From positions 62,001 to 126,000 of the forward strand of contig NZ_JAASAG010000011.1 of NCBI RefSeq assembly GCF_012726265.1: a stretch of 64,000 nt of DNA. The letters run 5' to 3'. Position numbers and translations under genes: made by a program. Under the pieces are notes generated by a model. The model saw nothing but the letters and a program-made list of their open reading frames with translations, made no database searches and had not been told where the DNA came from. Source of the stretch: Streptomyces sp. HNM0575 (GTDB lineage: Bacteria > Actinomycetota > Actinomycetes > Streptomycetales > Streptomycetaceae). Positions 26,284 to 33,804 of this stretch are shown in pieces (position 1 is the first letter of the stretch; every line of letters starts with the position of its first letter).

Positions 26284-26988
26284 TCAGGCGCCCGTGCCCG
26301 CGTTCGTGCCCGTACCGGCGCACGTGTCCGTACCCGCGCCCGTGAGGTAGGCGATCACCATGTCGCCGAGCATCGTGCGGTAGTGCTCGTGCCGGTCCGG
26401 AGCCGTGAGGTCGCGGCCGAACAGGGCGTGGAACGTATGGCGGTTGGCGACGCGGAAGAAGCAGAACGAGCTGATCATCGCGTGCAGGTCGAGGGCGTCG
26501 ACGTCCGCGGTGAAGACGCCCTCCGCGCGGCCGGCCTCCAGGATTCGGCTGATGACCGTGATCGCCGGGGAGTTGAGGGAGCCGAGCGCCGACGAGGCGG
26601 TCATGTGCTCGGCCTCGTGGATGTTCTCGATGGCGACGAGTCGGATGAAGTCGGGGTGCGCCTCGTGGTGGTCGAAGGTCAGCTCGGCCAGCCGGCGGAT
26701 GGCGGCGACGGGGTCGAGATGCTCGACGTCGAGTTCCTGCTCGCGGTGGCGGATGCCCGCGTACGCCCGCTCCAGTACGGCTACGAAGAGCTGCTCCTTG
26801 TTGCCGAAGTAGTAGTAGATCATCCGCTTGGTGGTCTGTATCTGCTCGGCGATCACGTCGACGCGGGCGCCGGTGTAGCCGAGCCGCGCGAACTCACGGG
26901 TCGCGACCTTGAGGATCTCCGCCTTGGTGCGGGCCGCGTCTCTGGTGCGCTTGGCGGGCCGGGACGACGGCTGGGGGGCGGCGGCCAT
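26284..26988 (-). CDS. TetR family regulator
   Basis: A 234-residue regulator. The N-terminal helix-turn-helix spans about residues 20-65 (TKAEILKVATREFARLGYTG, then TTKRMIYYYFGNKEQLF). A ligand-binding helical domain follows, and a short Gly/Thr repeat closes it (GTDTCAGTGTNAGTG). ATG 26988 (MAAAPQPSSRP) fits the family better than an upstream in-frame start. It lies 115 bases after the shikimate dehydrogenase gene on the same strand and probably controls that operon, perhaps through the TTAAC/GTTAA site near 30040. Confidence 0.88.
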   Translation of the reverse strand: MAAAPQPSSRPAKRTRDAARTKAEILKVATREFARLGYTGARVDVIAEQIQTTKRMIYYYFGNKEQLFVAVLERAYAGIRHREQELDVEHLDPVAAIRRLAELTFDHHEAHPDFIRLVAIENIHEAEHMTASSALGSLNSPAITVISRILEAGRAEGVFTADVDALDLHAMISSFCFFRVANRHTFHALFGRDLTAPDRHEHYRTMLGDMVIAYLTGAGTDTCAGTGTNAGTGA

Positions 26989-27103
26989 GCGGCTCCTCGT
27001 CGGTGCGTACGGACGGGCGTCGGGGCTCAGTCTAGAAAGGTCCCGCTGGGGCGGGTCCGCCCGCGGGTCCGGCCTGCCGTCCACGGCCCGCGGGCTCTCG
27101 TGC

Positions 27104-28438
27104 CTACGGAGCCGGGGCGGCCACGAGACCGGCGAGGTCTTCGAGCATCCGGTCGGTGTGCGGCTCCAGACCGGTGAAGAGCCGGAAGGCGTCGGCGGCC
27201 TGGAAGGCGGCCATGCCGCCGCCGTCGAGCGTGCGGCAGCCGAGCCGCCGGGCCTGGCGCAGCAGTTCGGTCTCCAGGGGCCGGTAGACGACCTCGGCCA
27301 CCCACAGCCCGCCGTGCAACAGCTCGGCGGGCAGCGGGAGTCCGGGCTCGGCGGCCATGCCGACGGGTGTGGCGTGTACGAGGCCGTCGGCCCGGGCGAG
27401 CGCGTCCGGCAGACCGGGAAGACCGGGAAGACCGGGCAGACCGGGAAGACCGGGCGCGCCCGGCGGACCGGGAAGACCGGCAGGGGCCGCGCGCCCTTGC
27501 CCGAAGCGGTGGTTCAGCTCGGCCGCGAGCCATTCCGCACGGGCGGGGTCCTTGTCGGCGAGCGTGACACGGGCGGCGCCCATGCTCAGCAGCGCGTGCG
27601 CGACGGCGGCTCCGGCGCCGCCCGCGCCGAGCTGTACGACGTGGTCGAGGGCTGCCCCGTGCAGCCCCCTGGCGAAGGCCTGCGCGAAGCCGGTGATGTC
27701 GGTGTTGTGCCCGACGGCCCGTCCCGCGCGGAAGACGACGGTGTTGACCGCGCCGAGCTCGGCGGCCTCCGGCGACAGCTCGTCGAGGTGCTCGATCAGC
27801 GACTGCTTGCAGGGGTGGGTGATGTTGAGCCCGTCGAAGCCCACCGCGCGGGCGGCGTGCAGCAGCTCCGCGGCGGCCTCGGCGACGGCGGCCTGTGCGT
27901 CCCCGTCGCCGGGCCTGGACGGTGTCGGCAGGGCATCGAGGTCGAGGGTGCGGTAGAGCAGCCGCAGTCCGTGGCGGTCGGCTTCGCGCTCGTGCAGGGC
28001 CGGGCTGAGGGACGGGCCGATGCCGGATCCGATGAGGCCCGTGAGATACGAGCGCGAACGGTGCGATGGGCGCGGAGGGTGCGATGGGGCGGCCGCCGTC
28101 ACCGTGCGGCTCCGGTGCGCCGTGGGGGCGCCGCCGTCATGCGCGTCGCGCCCGGCGCTACGCGGGGCGTCGCGCTCGCCGTTACGACGGGCGTCGCGCC
28201 CGGAGTCACGAGGACTGCCACGCCCGGCGCTACGAGGGGCGTCGCGCTCGCCGTTACGAGGACTGTCCCGCCCGACCTCACGGCCGTCGTCCCCCGGGTC
28301 GTGGCGGCCGCCCGTACCGGCACCGCCGCGCTCGTGAACTCCCAGCCGGGAAGGGCCGGTTGAGTGGGTGCCGCCGGCCCCGTGTGTTCCGTGCGTGGCA
28401 CGGACTCCACGGGTGCCGTCGGTCTCCGGGTCGTGCAC
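27104..28438 (-). CDS. aroE: Shikimate dehydrogenase with repetitive leader and collagen-like insert
   Basis: An NADP(H)- or NAD(H)-dependent shikimate/quinate dehydrogenase of 444 residues versus a normal ~270-290. Catalytic elements are intact: SLSPALHE, NITHPCKQ (Lys211), HNTDITGF, dinucleotide loop GAGGAGAA (~271) and GMAAFQAADAF. Residues 1-129 are an Arg/Gly/Asp repeat region (GERDAPRSAGR twice). Residues 321-344 are Gly-Leu-Pro repeats resembling collagen. The early GTG at 28438 is supported by GGAGGAGAA immediately upstream and lies 31 bases from the transporter stop. A GTG at 28102 would remove most of the leader but has a weaker site. Confidence 0.85.
   Translation of the reverse strand: MHDPETDGTRGVRATHGTHGAGGTHSTGPSRLGVHERGGAGTGGRHDPGDDGREVGRDSPRNGERDAPRSAGRGSPRDSGRDARRNGERDAPRSAGRDAHDGGAPTAHRSRTVTAAAPSHPPRPSHRSRSYLTGLIGSGIGPSLSPALHEREADRHGLRLLYRTLDLDALPTPSRPGDGDAQAAVAEAAAELLHAARAVGFDGLNITHPCKQSLIEHLDELSPEAAELGAVNTVVFRAGRAVGHNTDITGFAQAFARGLHGAALDHVVQLGAGGAGAAVAHALLSMGAARVTLADKDPARAEWLAAELNHRFGQGRAAPAGLPGPPGAPGLPGLPGLPGLPGLPDALARADGLVHATPVGMAAEPGLPLPAELLHGGLWVAEVVYRPLETELLRQARRLGCRTLDGGGMAAFQAADAFRLFTGLEPHTDRMLEDLAGLVAAPAP
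27410..27482. repeat. 9-bp tandem repeat encoding Gly-Leu-Pro
   Basis: About seven imperfect copies of GACCGGGAA (CAGACCGGG variants) lie inside the shikimate dehydrogenase gene. Each 9-bp unit encodes one Gly-Leu-Pro triplet on the minus strand. Confidence 0.85.
28149..28261. repeat. Imperfect direct repeats in the dehydrogenase leader
   Basis: A ~41-bp block starting CGCCCGGCGCTACG occurs twice, 72 bases apart, with shorter related copies between. It encodes the repeated Arg/Asp/Ser-rich leader peptide of the shikimate dehydrogenase. Confidence 0.7.
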
Positions 28439-28469
28439 TTCTCCTCCGCTCGCGTCGCCGCCGTACCGT

Positions 28470-29879
28470 TCAGCGGGCCGTGGACGGCGTGGACGCCGCG
28501 TCCCCGTCCGCAGCCCGCCGCTCCGCGGGTTCCGTACGCTCCGTACGCTCCACCGTCCTGAGGCCCAGCTCTGCGGTCGGCACCCGGTATGTCTCTCGTC
28601 CGGTCGCCACCGCGATGGCGCTGATGACGCAGAAGGCCGCCGTGAAGGCCGCCACGTTGACCCAGCCGTCGCCGCCCGGGCCCGCGATCTGCTGGGCGAA
28701 GCCCACGGCGAACCCGGCGATGGCGAAGCCGATCTGGGTGCCGACCGCCATGCCCGAGAGCCGGACCCGGGCCGTGAACATCTCCCCGTACAGCGAGGGC
28801 CAGATGCCGTTGGAAGCGCTGTAGACCATGCCGAAGAGGACGACGCCGGTCACGAAGACCAGCGGGACGCTGCCCGTCGAGATCGCCCACAGGTAGACGA
28901 ACATCATCACGGCCGAGCCGAGCGCGCCGCACAGGAAGACCGGCTTGCGGCCGATCCTGTCCGAGAGCCTGCCGAGCAGCGGGATCGCGAGCAGGGCGAC
29001 GGCGTTGGACACGACGCCGACCCAGAGCATCGCGGAGTCCTCGATGCCCACGGCGTCGCTCGTGGCGAAGGACAGGGCCCACACGGTGAAGATCGTGCTC
29101 ACGGTCGCGACGAGGGAGGCGGCGATCACGCGCAGGACGTCGGCCCAGTGGTCGCGTACCAGGCTGACCAGCGGCAGCCTCGCCACCTCGTTGTTCGCGG
29201 ACACCTGCTGGAAGACGGGGGTCTCGTCCAGCTTCCTGCGTATGACGTAGCCGACGACGGCGACGAGCGCGCTCAGCAGGAACGGGATGCGCCAGCCCCA
29301 GGTGTAGAGCTGTTCGTCGGGCAGCGCGGCGACGGGGATGAAGATCAAGGTGGCGAGGATCTGGCCCGCCTGGGTGCCGTTCAGGGTGAAGCTGGCGTAG
29401 TAGCCGCGACGGTCTTCGGGGGCGTGCTCCAGCGTCATGGAGTTAGAACTCGCCTGCTCGCCCGCCGCGGAGAGCCCCTGGAGCACCCGCATCAGCACGA
29501 GCAGCACCGGGGCCGCGGTCCCGACCTGTGCGTACGTGGGCAGGCAGCCGATCGCGAAGGTGGACAGGCCCATGAGGATCAGGGTGAGCACCATGATCTT
29601 CCGGCGGCCCAGGCGGTCGCCGAAGTGGCCGAGGACCAGCGCACCGACCGGGCGGGCGGCGTAGGCGACGCCGAACGTCGCGAGGGATATCAGGGTCGCG
29701 CTCGCCGGGTCGTCGGGGTCGAAGAAGACCTTGGGGAAGACGAGGGCGGCGGCGCTGCCGTAGATGAAGAAGTCGTAGTACTCCAGCGCGCTGCCGATCC
29801 ATGCGGCGATCGCGGCCTTACGGGGTTTCCCGCGCGGTGCGGGGGACGGGGCCGGGGCGTCGGCCGGGTGAGCGGACAC
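28470..29879 (-). CDS. MHS-type MFS transporter, shikimate/aromatic acid permease-like
   Basis: A 469-residue major facilitator protein of the metabolite:H+ symporter branch (ShiA/ProP/KgtP-like). AAWIGSALEYYDFFIYGSAAAL begins span 1, GHFGDRLGRRKIMV is the loop 2-3 motif, GEQASSNSM and EDRRGYYASF are typical of this branch, and GRLSDRIGRKPVF is loop 8-9. Twelve spans are recognisable. GTG at 29879 has a strong GAAGGAGAA site. The next gene in the operon is a shikimate dehydrogenase, so a quinate/shikimate-type substrate is likely. Confidence 0.88.
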   Translation of the reverse strand: MSAHPADAPAPSPAPRGKPRKAAIAAWIGSALEYYDFFIYGSAAALVFPKVFFDPDDPASATLISLATFGVAYAARPVGALVLGHFGDRLGRRKIMVLTLILMGLSTFAIGCLPTYAQVGTAAPVLLVLMRVLQGLSAAGEQASSNSMTLEHAPEDRRGYYASFTLNGTQAGQILATLIFIPVAALPDEQLYTWGWRIPFLLSALVAVVGYVIRRKLDETPVFQQVSANNEVARLPLVSLVRDHWADVLRVIAASLVATVSTIFTVWALSFATSDAVGIEDSAMLWVGVVSNAVALLAIPLLGRLSDRIGRKPVFLCGALGSAVMMFVYLWAISTGSVPLVFVTGVVLFGMVYSASNGIWPSLYGEMFTARVRLSGMAVGTQIGFAIAGFAVGFAQQIAGPGGDGWVNVAAFTAAFCVISAIAVATGRETYRVPTAELGLRTVERTERTEPAERRAADGDAASTPSTAR

Positions 29880-30036
29880 GGTTCTCCTTCGGGCGGTTGG
29901 GCGGGTGCGGCGGCCTGGGGACGGGAAGGTGCGGCGGCCTGGGACGGGAGGGGCGTCACGGTTCACTCACGTCGCGCACGGGGTGGCCGTGCCGAGCGTA
30001 GGGGCGGCCGGGGATCGGCGGCGCGGACCCGAACTG

Positions 30037-30056
30037 TTAACGCACTAGATAGTTAA
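30037..30056 (-). promoter_or_regulatory. Candidate operator/promoter of the shikimate operon
   Basis: TTAAC, 10 bases, then GTTAA forms an inverted repeat, with a nested ACTAGATAGT palindrome. The ~28-base island is one of the most A/T-rich spots in the window and lies ~160 bases before the transporter start. A TetR-type site is the natural guess given the TetR gene in the operon neighbourhood. Confidence 0.5.
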
Positions 30057-30206
30057 TTAGCCGTTGCGGGGATGTTGCGCCGCGGTCGTTCCGGTGTCAA
30101 GGCCTCGCGCGGCATGGGTGGGTGCGCGCAGGCGAGAGCGCCCGCGGTGATGGGCGCGCGTCGGGGAGCGAGGCCTGAGCGGCTACGTGTGTGCGCCGCC
30201 CGCAGG

Positions 30207-30232
30207 CGTACGTGTACGGGCCCTCACGTACG
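30207..30232 (-). terminator. Hairpin downstream of the lipoprotein gene
   Basis: CGTACGTG and CACGTACG form an 8-bp stem around a 10-base loop. It is ~125 bases past the lipoprotein stop, so it is only a possible terminator. Confidence 0.35.
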
Positions 30233-30356
30233 GGCGGAACGGCGCCCGGGGTGGTCAACCGGCCCCGGGGCGCGGGCAGTCGGGGCTTCCGGTGATGCGT
30301 GCGGTGCCTGCGGTCCGGCGGTTCGGCGGTCCGGCGCGGAACTGTGCGGGCGTGCC

Positions 30357-30848
30357 CTAGGAGCTGCCGTGGCCTCCGTGGCTCCTGCCGCGTTCGACGG
30401 TGCCGCCGTACTTGCCCTGGATCGGGCCCAGCTCCGAGGGCTCCTCGGTGACCACGATCCAGCGGGAGCCGACGAGGTAGGTGCCGCCGTAGTCCTTGGA
30501 GTAGTCGAGCCAGCCGCGCTTGGCGTGGTTGTCCTTGAAGGTGACGAACGTGTACAGGATCTTGTCCACCTTGCACACCCCGAGGCGGTAGTCCTCGACC
30601 TTCTTCTGGATGTCCGCCTTGCACTTCAGCGCGGACGCCAGGTTCTCAACCGTCGGGGGCTTGGAGGACTTCGACACGTTCGCGGTGCCCGAGTCGCCGC
30701 CGCATCCGCCGAGCAGCAGCGCCGCGGAGGCGACCGCGACCACCGGGAGGACGAACCTGCCGGCACCGCGCGACGGGGACCTCGGCGGTGCCCCTTCGCA
30801 GCGCCGCTGGGCGCTGTCGGCCTCGGCCGGTGGCAACTGGTCTCTCAT
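30357..30848 (-). CDS. Lipoprotein, function unknown
   Basis: A 163-residue protein. A hydrophobic segment (FVLPVVAVASAALLLGGC) ends in a lipobox LLGGC, so the mature protein should be lipid-anchored outside the membrane. The exported part has two further Cys residues and ends with a Gly/His/Ser tail. No known domain is recognised. ATG 30848 has GGGAG upstream; a GTG 30 bases earlier is possible. It is divergent from the nickel-binding protein gene. Confidence 0.75.
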   Translation of the reverse strand: MRDQLPPAEADSAQRRCEGAPPRSPSRGAGRFVLPVVAVASAALLLGGCGGDSGTANVSKSSKPPTVENLASALKCKADIQKKVEDYRLGVCKVDKILYTFVTFKDNHAKRGWLDYSKDYGGTYLVGSRWIVVTEEPSELGPIQGKYGGTVERGRSHGGHGSS

Positions 30849-31056
30849 CAGCGCTCCCTGGGACGGATAGGGCTCCACGACTCTAGGTCGAGTCCGCGGC
30901 GGGCGGCCGTCTTTGTCATCGGCGTGAAGGGTTCCGGACGGGCCTCACCGGCAGGTGTCGCATGGGAGTTGAATGAGGGGGTTTGGGGGTTTTCGCCCAT
31001 CGGTAGCACCATGGGAGTCGACGGGGTCCTCACCGCGACCACGGAGGTGGAGAGCT

Positions 31057-31305
31057 GTGCCCAGATTCATCGACGTACACCACGGGATGAAGGGCATCAC
31101 GGCGGAGCAGCTCGACAACGCCCACCGGGCGGATCTCGCCGCCGAGCACACGGAGGGCGTGCACTTCGAGCACGCGTGGGCCGACCCCGAGACGGGGACG
31201 GTCTTCTGTCTGTCGGAGGCGCCTTCCGCGGATGCCGTACGGCGCGCACACCGGCGTGCGGGGAACTCGGTGGAGGAGGTCTACACGGTGCCGCTCAGCG
31301 TGTGA
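31057..31305 (+). CDS. SCO4226-like (DUF4242) nickel-binding small protein
   Basis: An 82-residue ferredoxin-like alpha/beta protein of the DUF4242 family. Its Streptomyces coelicolor member SCO4226 has been characterised as a nickel-binding protein. It begins VPRFIDVHHGMKGITAEQL; the His pair near residue 8-9 and a Cys in VFCLSEAP are candidate ligands. GTG at 31057 follows GGAGG by 7 bases. It probably forms a unit with the similarly sized gene at 31415. Whether it serves nickel homeostasis here is inference. Confidence 0.8.
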   Translation: MPRFIDVHHGMKGITAEQLDNAHRADLAAEHTEGVHFEHAWADPETGTVFCLSEAPSADAVRRAHRRAGNSVEEVYTVPLSV

Positions 31306-31414
31306 ACGCCGCCGCTCAGTGTGCGGCCGCCGTGCCACCGGAAGCGTTCCGCGAAGGATGTGCGGCACGCATGTCGCGGGTGCCACGGCAGAGACTGCGA
31401 CAGGAGGCCAGGCC

Positions 31415-31717
31415 ATGACATTCGTCCAGATCATCGAGTACGAGACGAATCGCGCGGACGAACTGAACGCCGTATTCGCCCAGTGGATGAAGGTGACGGA
31501 GGGCAAGCGGACCGTGCTGCGCGAGATGCACGGACAGGACCGCGACGACCCCGGTCACTTCGTGGACATCGTCGAATTCCCCTCGTACCAGAAGGCGATG
31601 GAGAACAGCCAGCTGCCGGAGACGCAGCAGGTCGCCGACCAGGCGCGTGCGCTGTGCACGTCGGGGCCGCGCTTCGTGAACCTGGAGGTGCAGCGCGAGC
31701 AGATCAAGGAGAGCTGA
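31415..31717 (+). CDS. Dimeric alpha/beta-barrel-like small protein
   Basis: A 100-residue protein starting MTFVQIIEYETNRADELN, with the beta-alpha-beta pattern of small ABM-like or stress-response barrel proteins. HFVDIVEFPSYQKAMENSQ is the typical second half. ATG 31415 has CAGGAGG 8-9 bases upstream. It lies 109 bases after the nickel-binding protein gene on the same strand. The precise function is not recognisable. Confidence 0.75.
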   Translation: MTFVQIIEYETNRADELNAVFAQWMKVTEGKRTVLREMHGQDRDDPGHFVDIVEFPSYQKAMENSQLPETQQVADQARALCTSGPRFVNLEVQREQIKES

Positions 31718-31777
31718 GACGCGGCGAGCAGCCAGCCGCCGCGTCACCGTTGCCGTCCATGTCCGCGCTGTGGCCGC

Positions 31778-32683
31778 TTACGTGGCGGCTGCCGGCTGGT
31801 GCTTCAACAGTGCCTCGATGACGCCGTGTTCGTTCGGGAAGTCCATGGGGACGATGCCCAGGCCGCGCCAGGACGAGTTCTCGTCCGCCTGGACCAGGTC
31901 CCGTACGCGGGGGTTGAGCCGGTCGGCGTTGGAGCGGAGCGGCAGCAGCGCGGCCGTGCTGACGAAGTTCACGTACAGCTTCCCCGGTTGGTCGACGGCC
32001 TTGCGGAACTGATCCTCGATCAGCGGGTACTTGGCGCCCGGCTCCTCCATGTACGCGTCCTGGACGTCGAAGAGCTCCGGGTCGCCGTAGCGCACCCCGG
32101 GGAGTCCGTCCGAGTCGCCCAGCAGCACGACCCTGCCGCGGGCGTCTCCCAGATCCGGGAGGACGGGGTCGAGCCGGAAGAGGGAGCGCCAGCCGCCGTC
32201 GCCGTCCAGATAGTCCTCGAACACGACCCGGAACTGCTCGGCGCTCTCCTCGGAGTACTCCTGCTTGAGGCGCATCAGGATCGTCTCGGAAGGCTGCGCG
32301 GTGAGGAACTCGCGGCAACTGCCCAGTACGTCCTCGAAGTTGAGATACTGATAGGTGGAGCCGTGGTGGATGGTGAAGGAGCCGTCGAAGAGCCGGCACC
32401 GGATGTCGAGGAAGCGGATGCCCGCCGAAAGCTGTTCCGTGAGGCTGGTGTTCTGGCATTCGGTCCACGGACCGCCGTGCGTGGCACCGGAGTTGTGGGT
32501 GCCGGGGACGGTCAGCTCCGGCAGGCGCACGCCGTCCGGAAGCTGGGACATCCAGGCCTCCGGGCCGGCGGTCTCGGCGTCGGAGGACACCGCCTCCGCG
32601 ACGCCGGCTGCGGTGCCGCCGAGCAGTACGGCGAGGGGGATTGCGGCCGTGCCGCGGAGGAAGTGGCGCCGCTTCAGGTCCAT
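31778..32683 (-). CDS. Secreted phosphatidylinositol-specific phospholipase C
   Basis: A 301-residue exported phospholipase. The Tat signal is RRHFLRG followed by a hydrophobic stretch to about residue 30. The PI-PLC X domain shows the first catalytic His in VPGTHNSGA (His63), FLDIRCR, and the second His in TIHHGSTYQ (about residue 107). The LTAQPSETILMRLKQE segment is typical of bacterial enzymes. The single TIM-barrel size fits bacterial PI-PLC. It cleaves phosphatidylinositol or GPI-type substrates without calcium. Confidence 0.9.
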   Translation of the reverse strand: MDLKRRHFLRGTAAIPLAVLLGGTAAGVAEAVSSDAETAGPEAWMSQLPDGVRLPELTVPGTHNSGATHGGPWTECQNTSLTEQLSAGIRFLDIRCRLFDGSFTIHHGSTYQYLNFEDVLGSCREFLTAQPSETILMRLKQEYSEESAEQFRVVFEDYLDGDGGWRSLFRLDPVLPDLGDARGRVVLLGDSDGLPGVRYGDPELFDVQDAYMEEPGAKYPLIEDQFRKAVDQPGKLYVNFVSTAALLPLRSNADRLNPRVRDLVQADENSSWRGLGIVPMDFPNEHGVIEALLKHQPAAAT

Positions 32684-32800
32684 GCCAATGATGGAATCAC
32701 AGCGGAACGCTTTCCCACAGGGTGCAAATGAGCCCACGGGACGCGGACGAGCCTTCCCGGCGCCACCGCCTCCGGAGCCCCGCCTTCCCCATGGCGCGCC

Positions 32801-32998
32801 TTACCGCCCGCCGAACCTCACGGCACAGGCCCGGCGCAGCCGCGCGCGGTCGAGGAAGGCGATGTGCTCGTCGTCCTCGTGGACGGTCTCGTGATGGAAC
32901 TCCGGGTCGCCGGAGACGAACGCGCAGGCGAAGCACACCCCCGAACGCGCCCTCGCCTCATACGCCTTCAGATCCATCGGCAGCCGCTCACCGGTCAC
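32801..32998 (-). pseudogene. Truncated HIT-family hydrolase remnant
   Basis: A 65-residue frame. It begins like an actinomycete HIT protein (MTGERLPMDLKAYEARARSG, then CFACAF, HHETVHEDDEHIAFLDR), but diverges right after FLDR into an Arg-rich end. The histidine-triad HxHxH domain is missing in all frames downstream. Its start overlaps the stop of the upstream acetyltransferase gene by 4 bases (ATGA), so it is still translationally coupled. It reads as a 3'-deleted gene; a functional zinc-like mini-protein (CxxC, HH) cannot be excluded. Confidence 0.6.
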
Positions 32999-33678
32999 GG
33001 GGGTCCTTCCAGTTCGGAGATCTTCGCGGCCGGCTGACGGCGGGCCGGGCGGAGGATGGATTCGCTCGCGATCGGGGTGAAGCCCGCCGCGAGGAAGGCG
33101 CGGAGGGAGCGGGCGTTGCCGGGGGAGACCGCGGCGAAGAGGGGTTCGCCGGGCGGGGCGAGGGTGAGGGCGTCACGGATGAGGGAGCGGCCCAGGCCGC
33201 GGCCGGCGGCGTGGGGCGGATCGTGGAGTTCGCAGCTGATCTCGCGGCGTCCGGCCAGCCCGTCGGCGAGGACGACCAGGCCGCGTTCGTCGCCGAACGT
33301 CCTTATGCCCGTGCGCAGTTCGCGGGCGTGCCGGACGCGGGGGCTGTCCTCCACGCCGTCGACCTCCGGCAGCCTCGGCCGTCCGCCCGTACCGCGGGCG
33401 GTGAGGACGGCGTCGACGCAGCCGACGGTGCCTTCGGGGCCGGCGAGCGCCCGCAGCACATCGGGCGCGAGGGAGCCGCCGAAGCCGTCGGGCCGCAGCG
33501 CGTACACCTCTTCCGCGGGCAGCGCGGTGGCGATCACGGCGTGGCCCGTGAAGGCGACCGAGCACTCCAGGCCGCGGGGGAGCGGGTCCAGCACGGTCAC
33601 GCCGCCGTCGGACGGCGGGAAGCGTCCGTCGGCGGCGTCGAGGAACAGGCGCAGCAGGGGGTGCCCGGATGTGTGCAT
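32995..33678 (-). CDS. GNAT family acetyltransferase
   Basis: A 227-residue protein. The N-terminal half is a conserved actinomycete domain of unknown detail (PPSDGGVTVLDPLPRGLECSVAFTGHAV). The C-terminal half carries the GNAT elements, with the acetyl-CoA loop in AAGRGLGRSLIRDAL and a late SPGNARSLRAFLAAGFTPI segment. ATG 33678 agrees with that layout. It is coupled to the HIT remnant downstream. Substrate unknown. Confidence 0.82.
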   Translation of the reverse strand: MHTSGHPLLRLFLDAADGRFPPSDGGVTVLDPLPRGLECSVAFTGHAVIATALPAEEVYALRPDGFGGSLAPDVLRALAGPEGTVGCVDAVLTARGTGGRPRLPEVDGVEDSPRVRHARELRTGIRTFGDERGLVVLADGLAGRREISCELHDPPHAAGRGLGRSLIRDALTLAPPGEPLFAAVSPGNARSLRAFLAAGFTPIASESILRPARRQPAAKISELEGPP

Positions 33679-33804
33679 GGGGTCAGCCTCACACGGGCGC
33701 GCGGCGGTCCGGCGGGAAGTGCGGTGACGGCGGGGAGGAGGCGGGGCGACGGCGGGGAGGGGGCGGATTGGCGCCGCGGGGGCGGGCGCGCGAGGCTGGG
33801 CCCC

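Larger units (their letters stand above)
29880..30356. other. 477-base regulatory gap with an A/T-rich island
   Basis: It lies upstream of the MHS transporter and downstream of the lipoprotein gene. It holds a 24-bp near-duplicate (GCGGCGGCCTGGG blocks near 29910 and 29936), the A/T-rich island at 30032-30060 described separately, and a hairpin near 30220. No coding region is convincing. Confidence 0.6.

Noticed and set aside
27104..28438. Frameshift or assembly error explaining the long shikimate dehydrogenase
   Set aside because: The leader is in frame with a strong ribosome site and both repeat blocks are multiples of three, so a genuine expansion is simpler.
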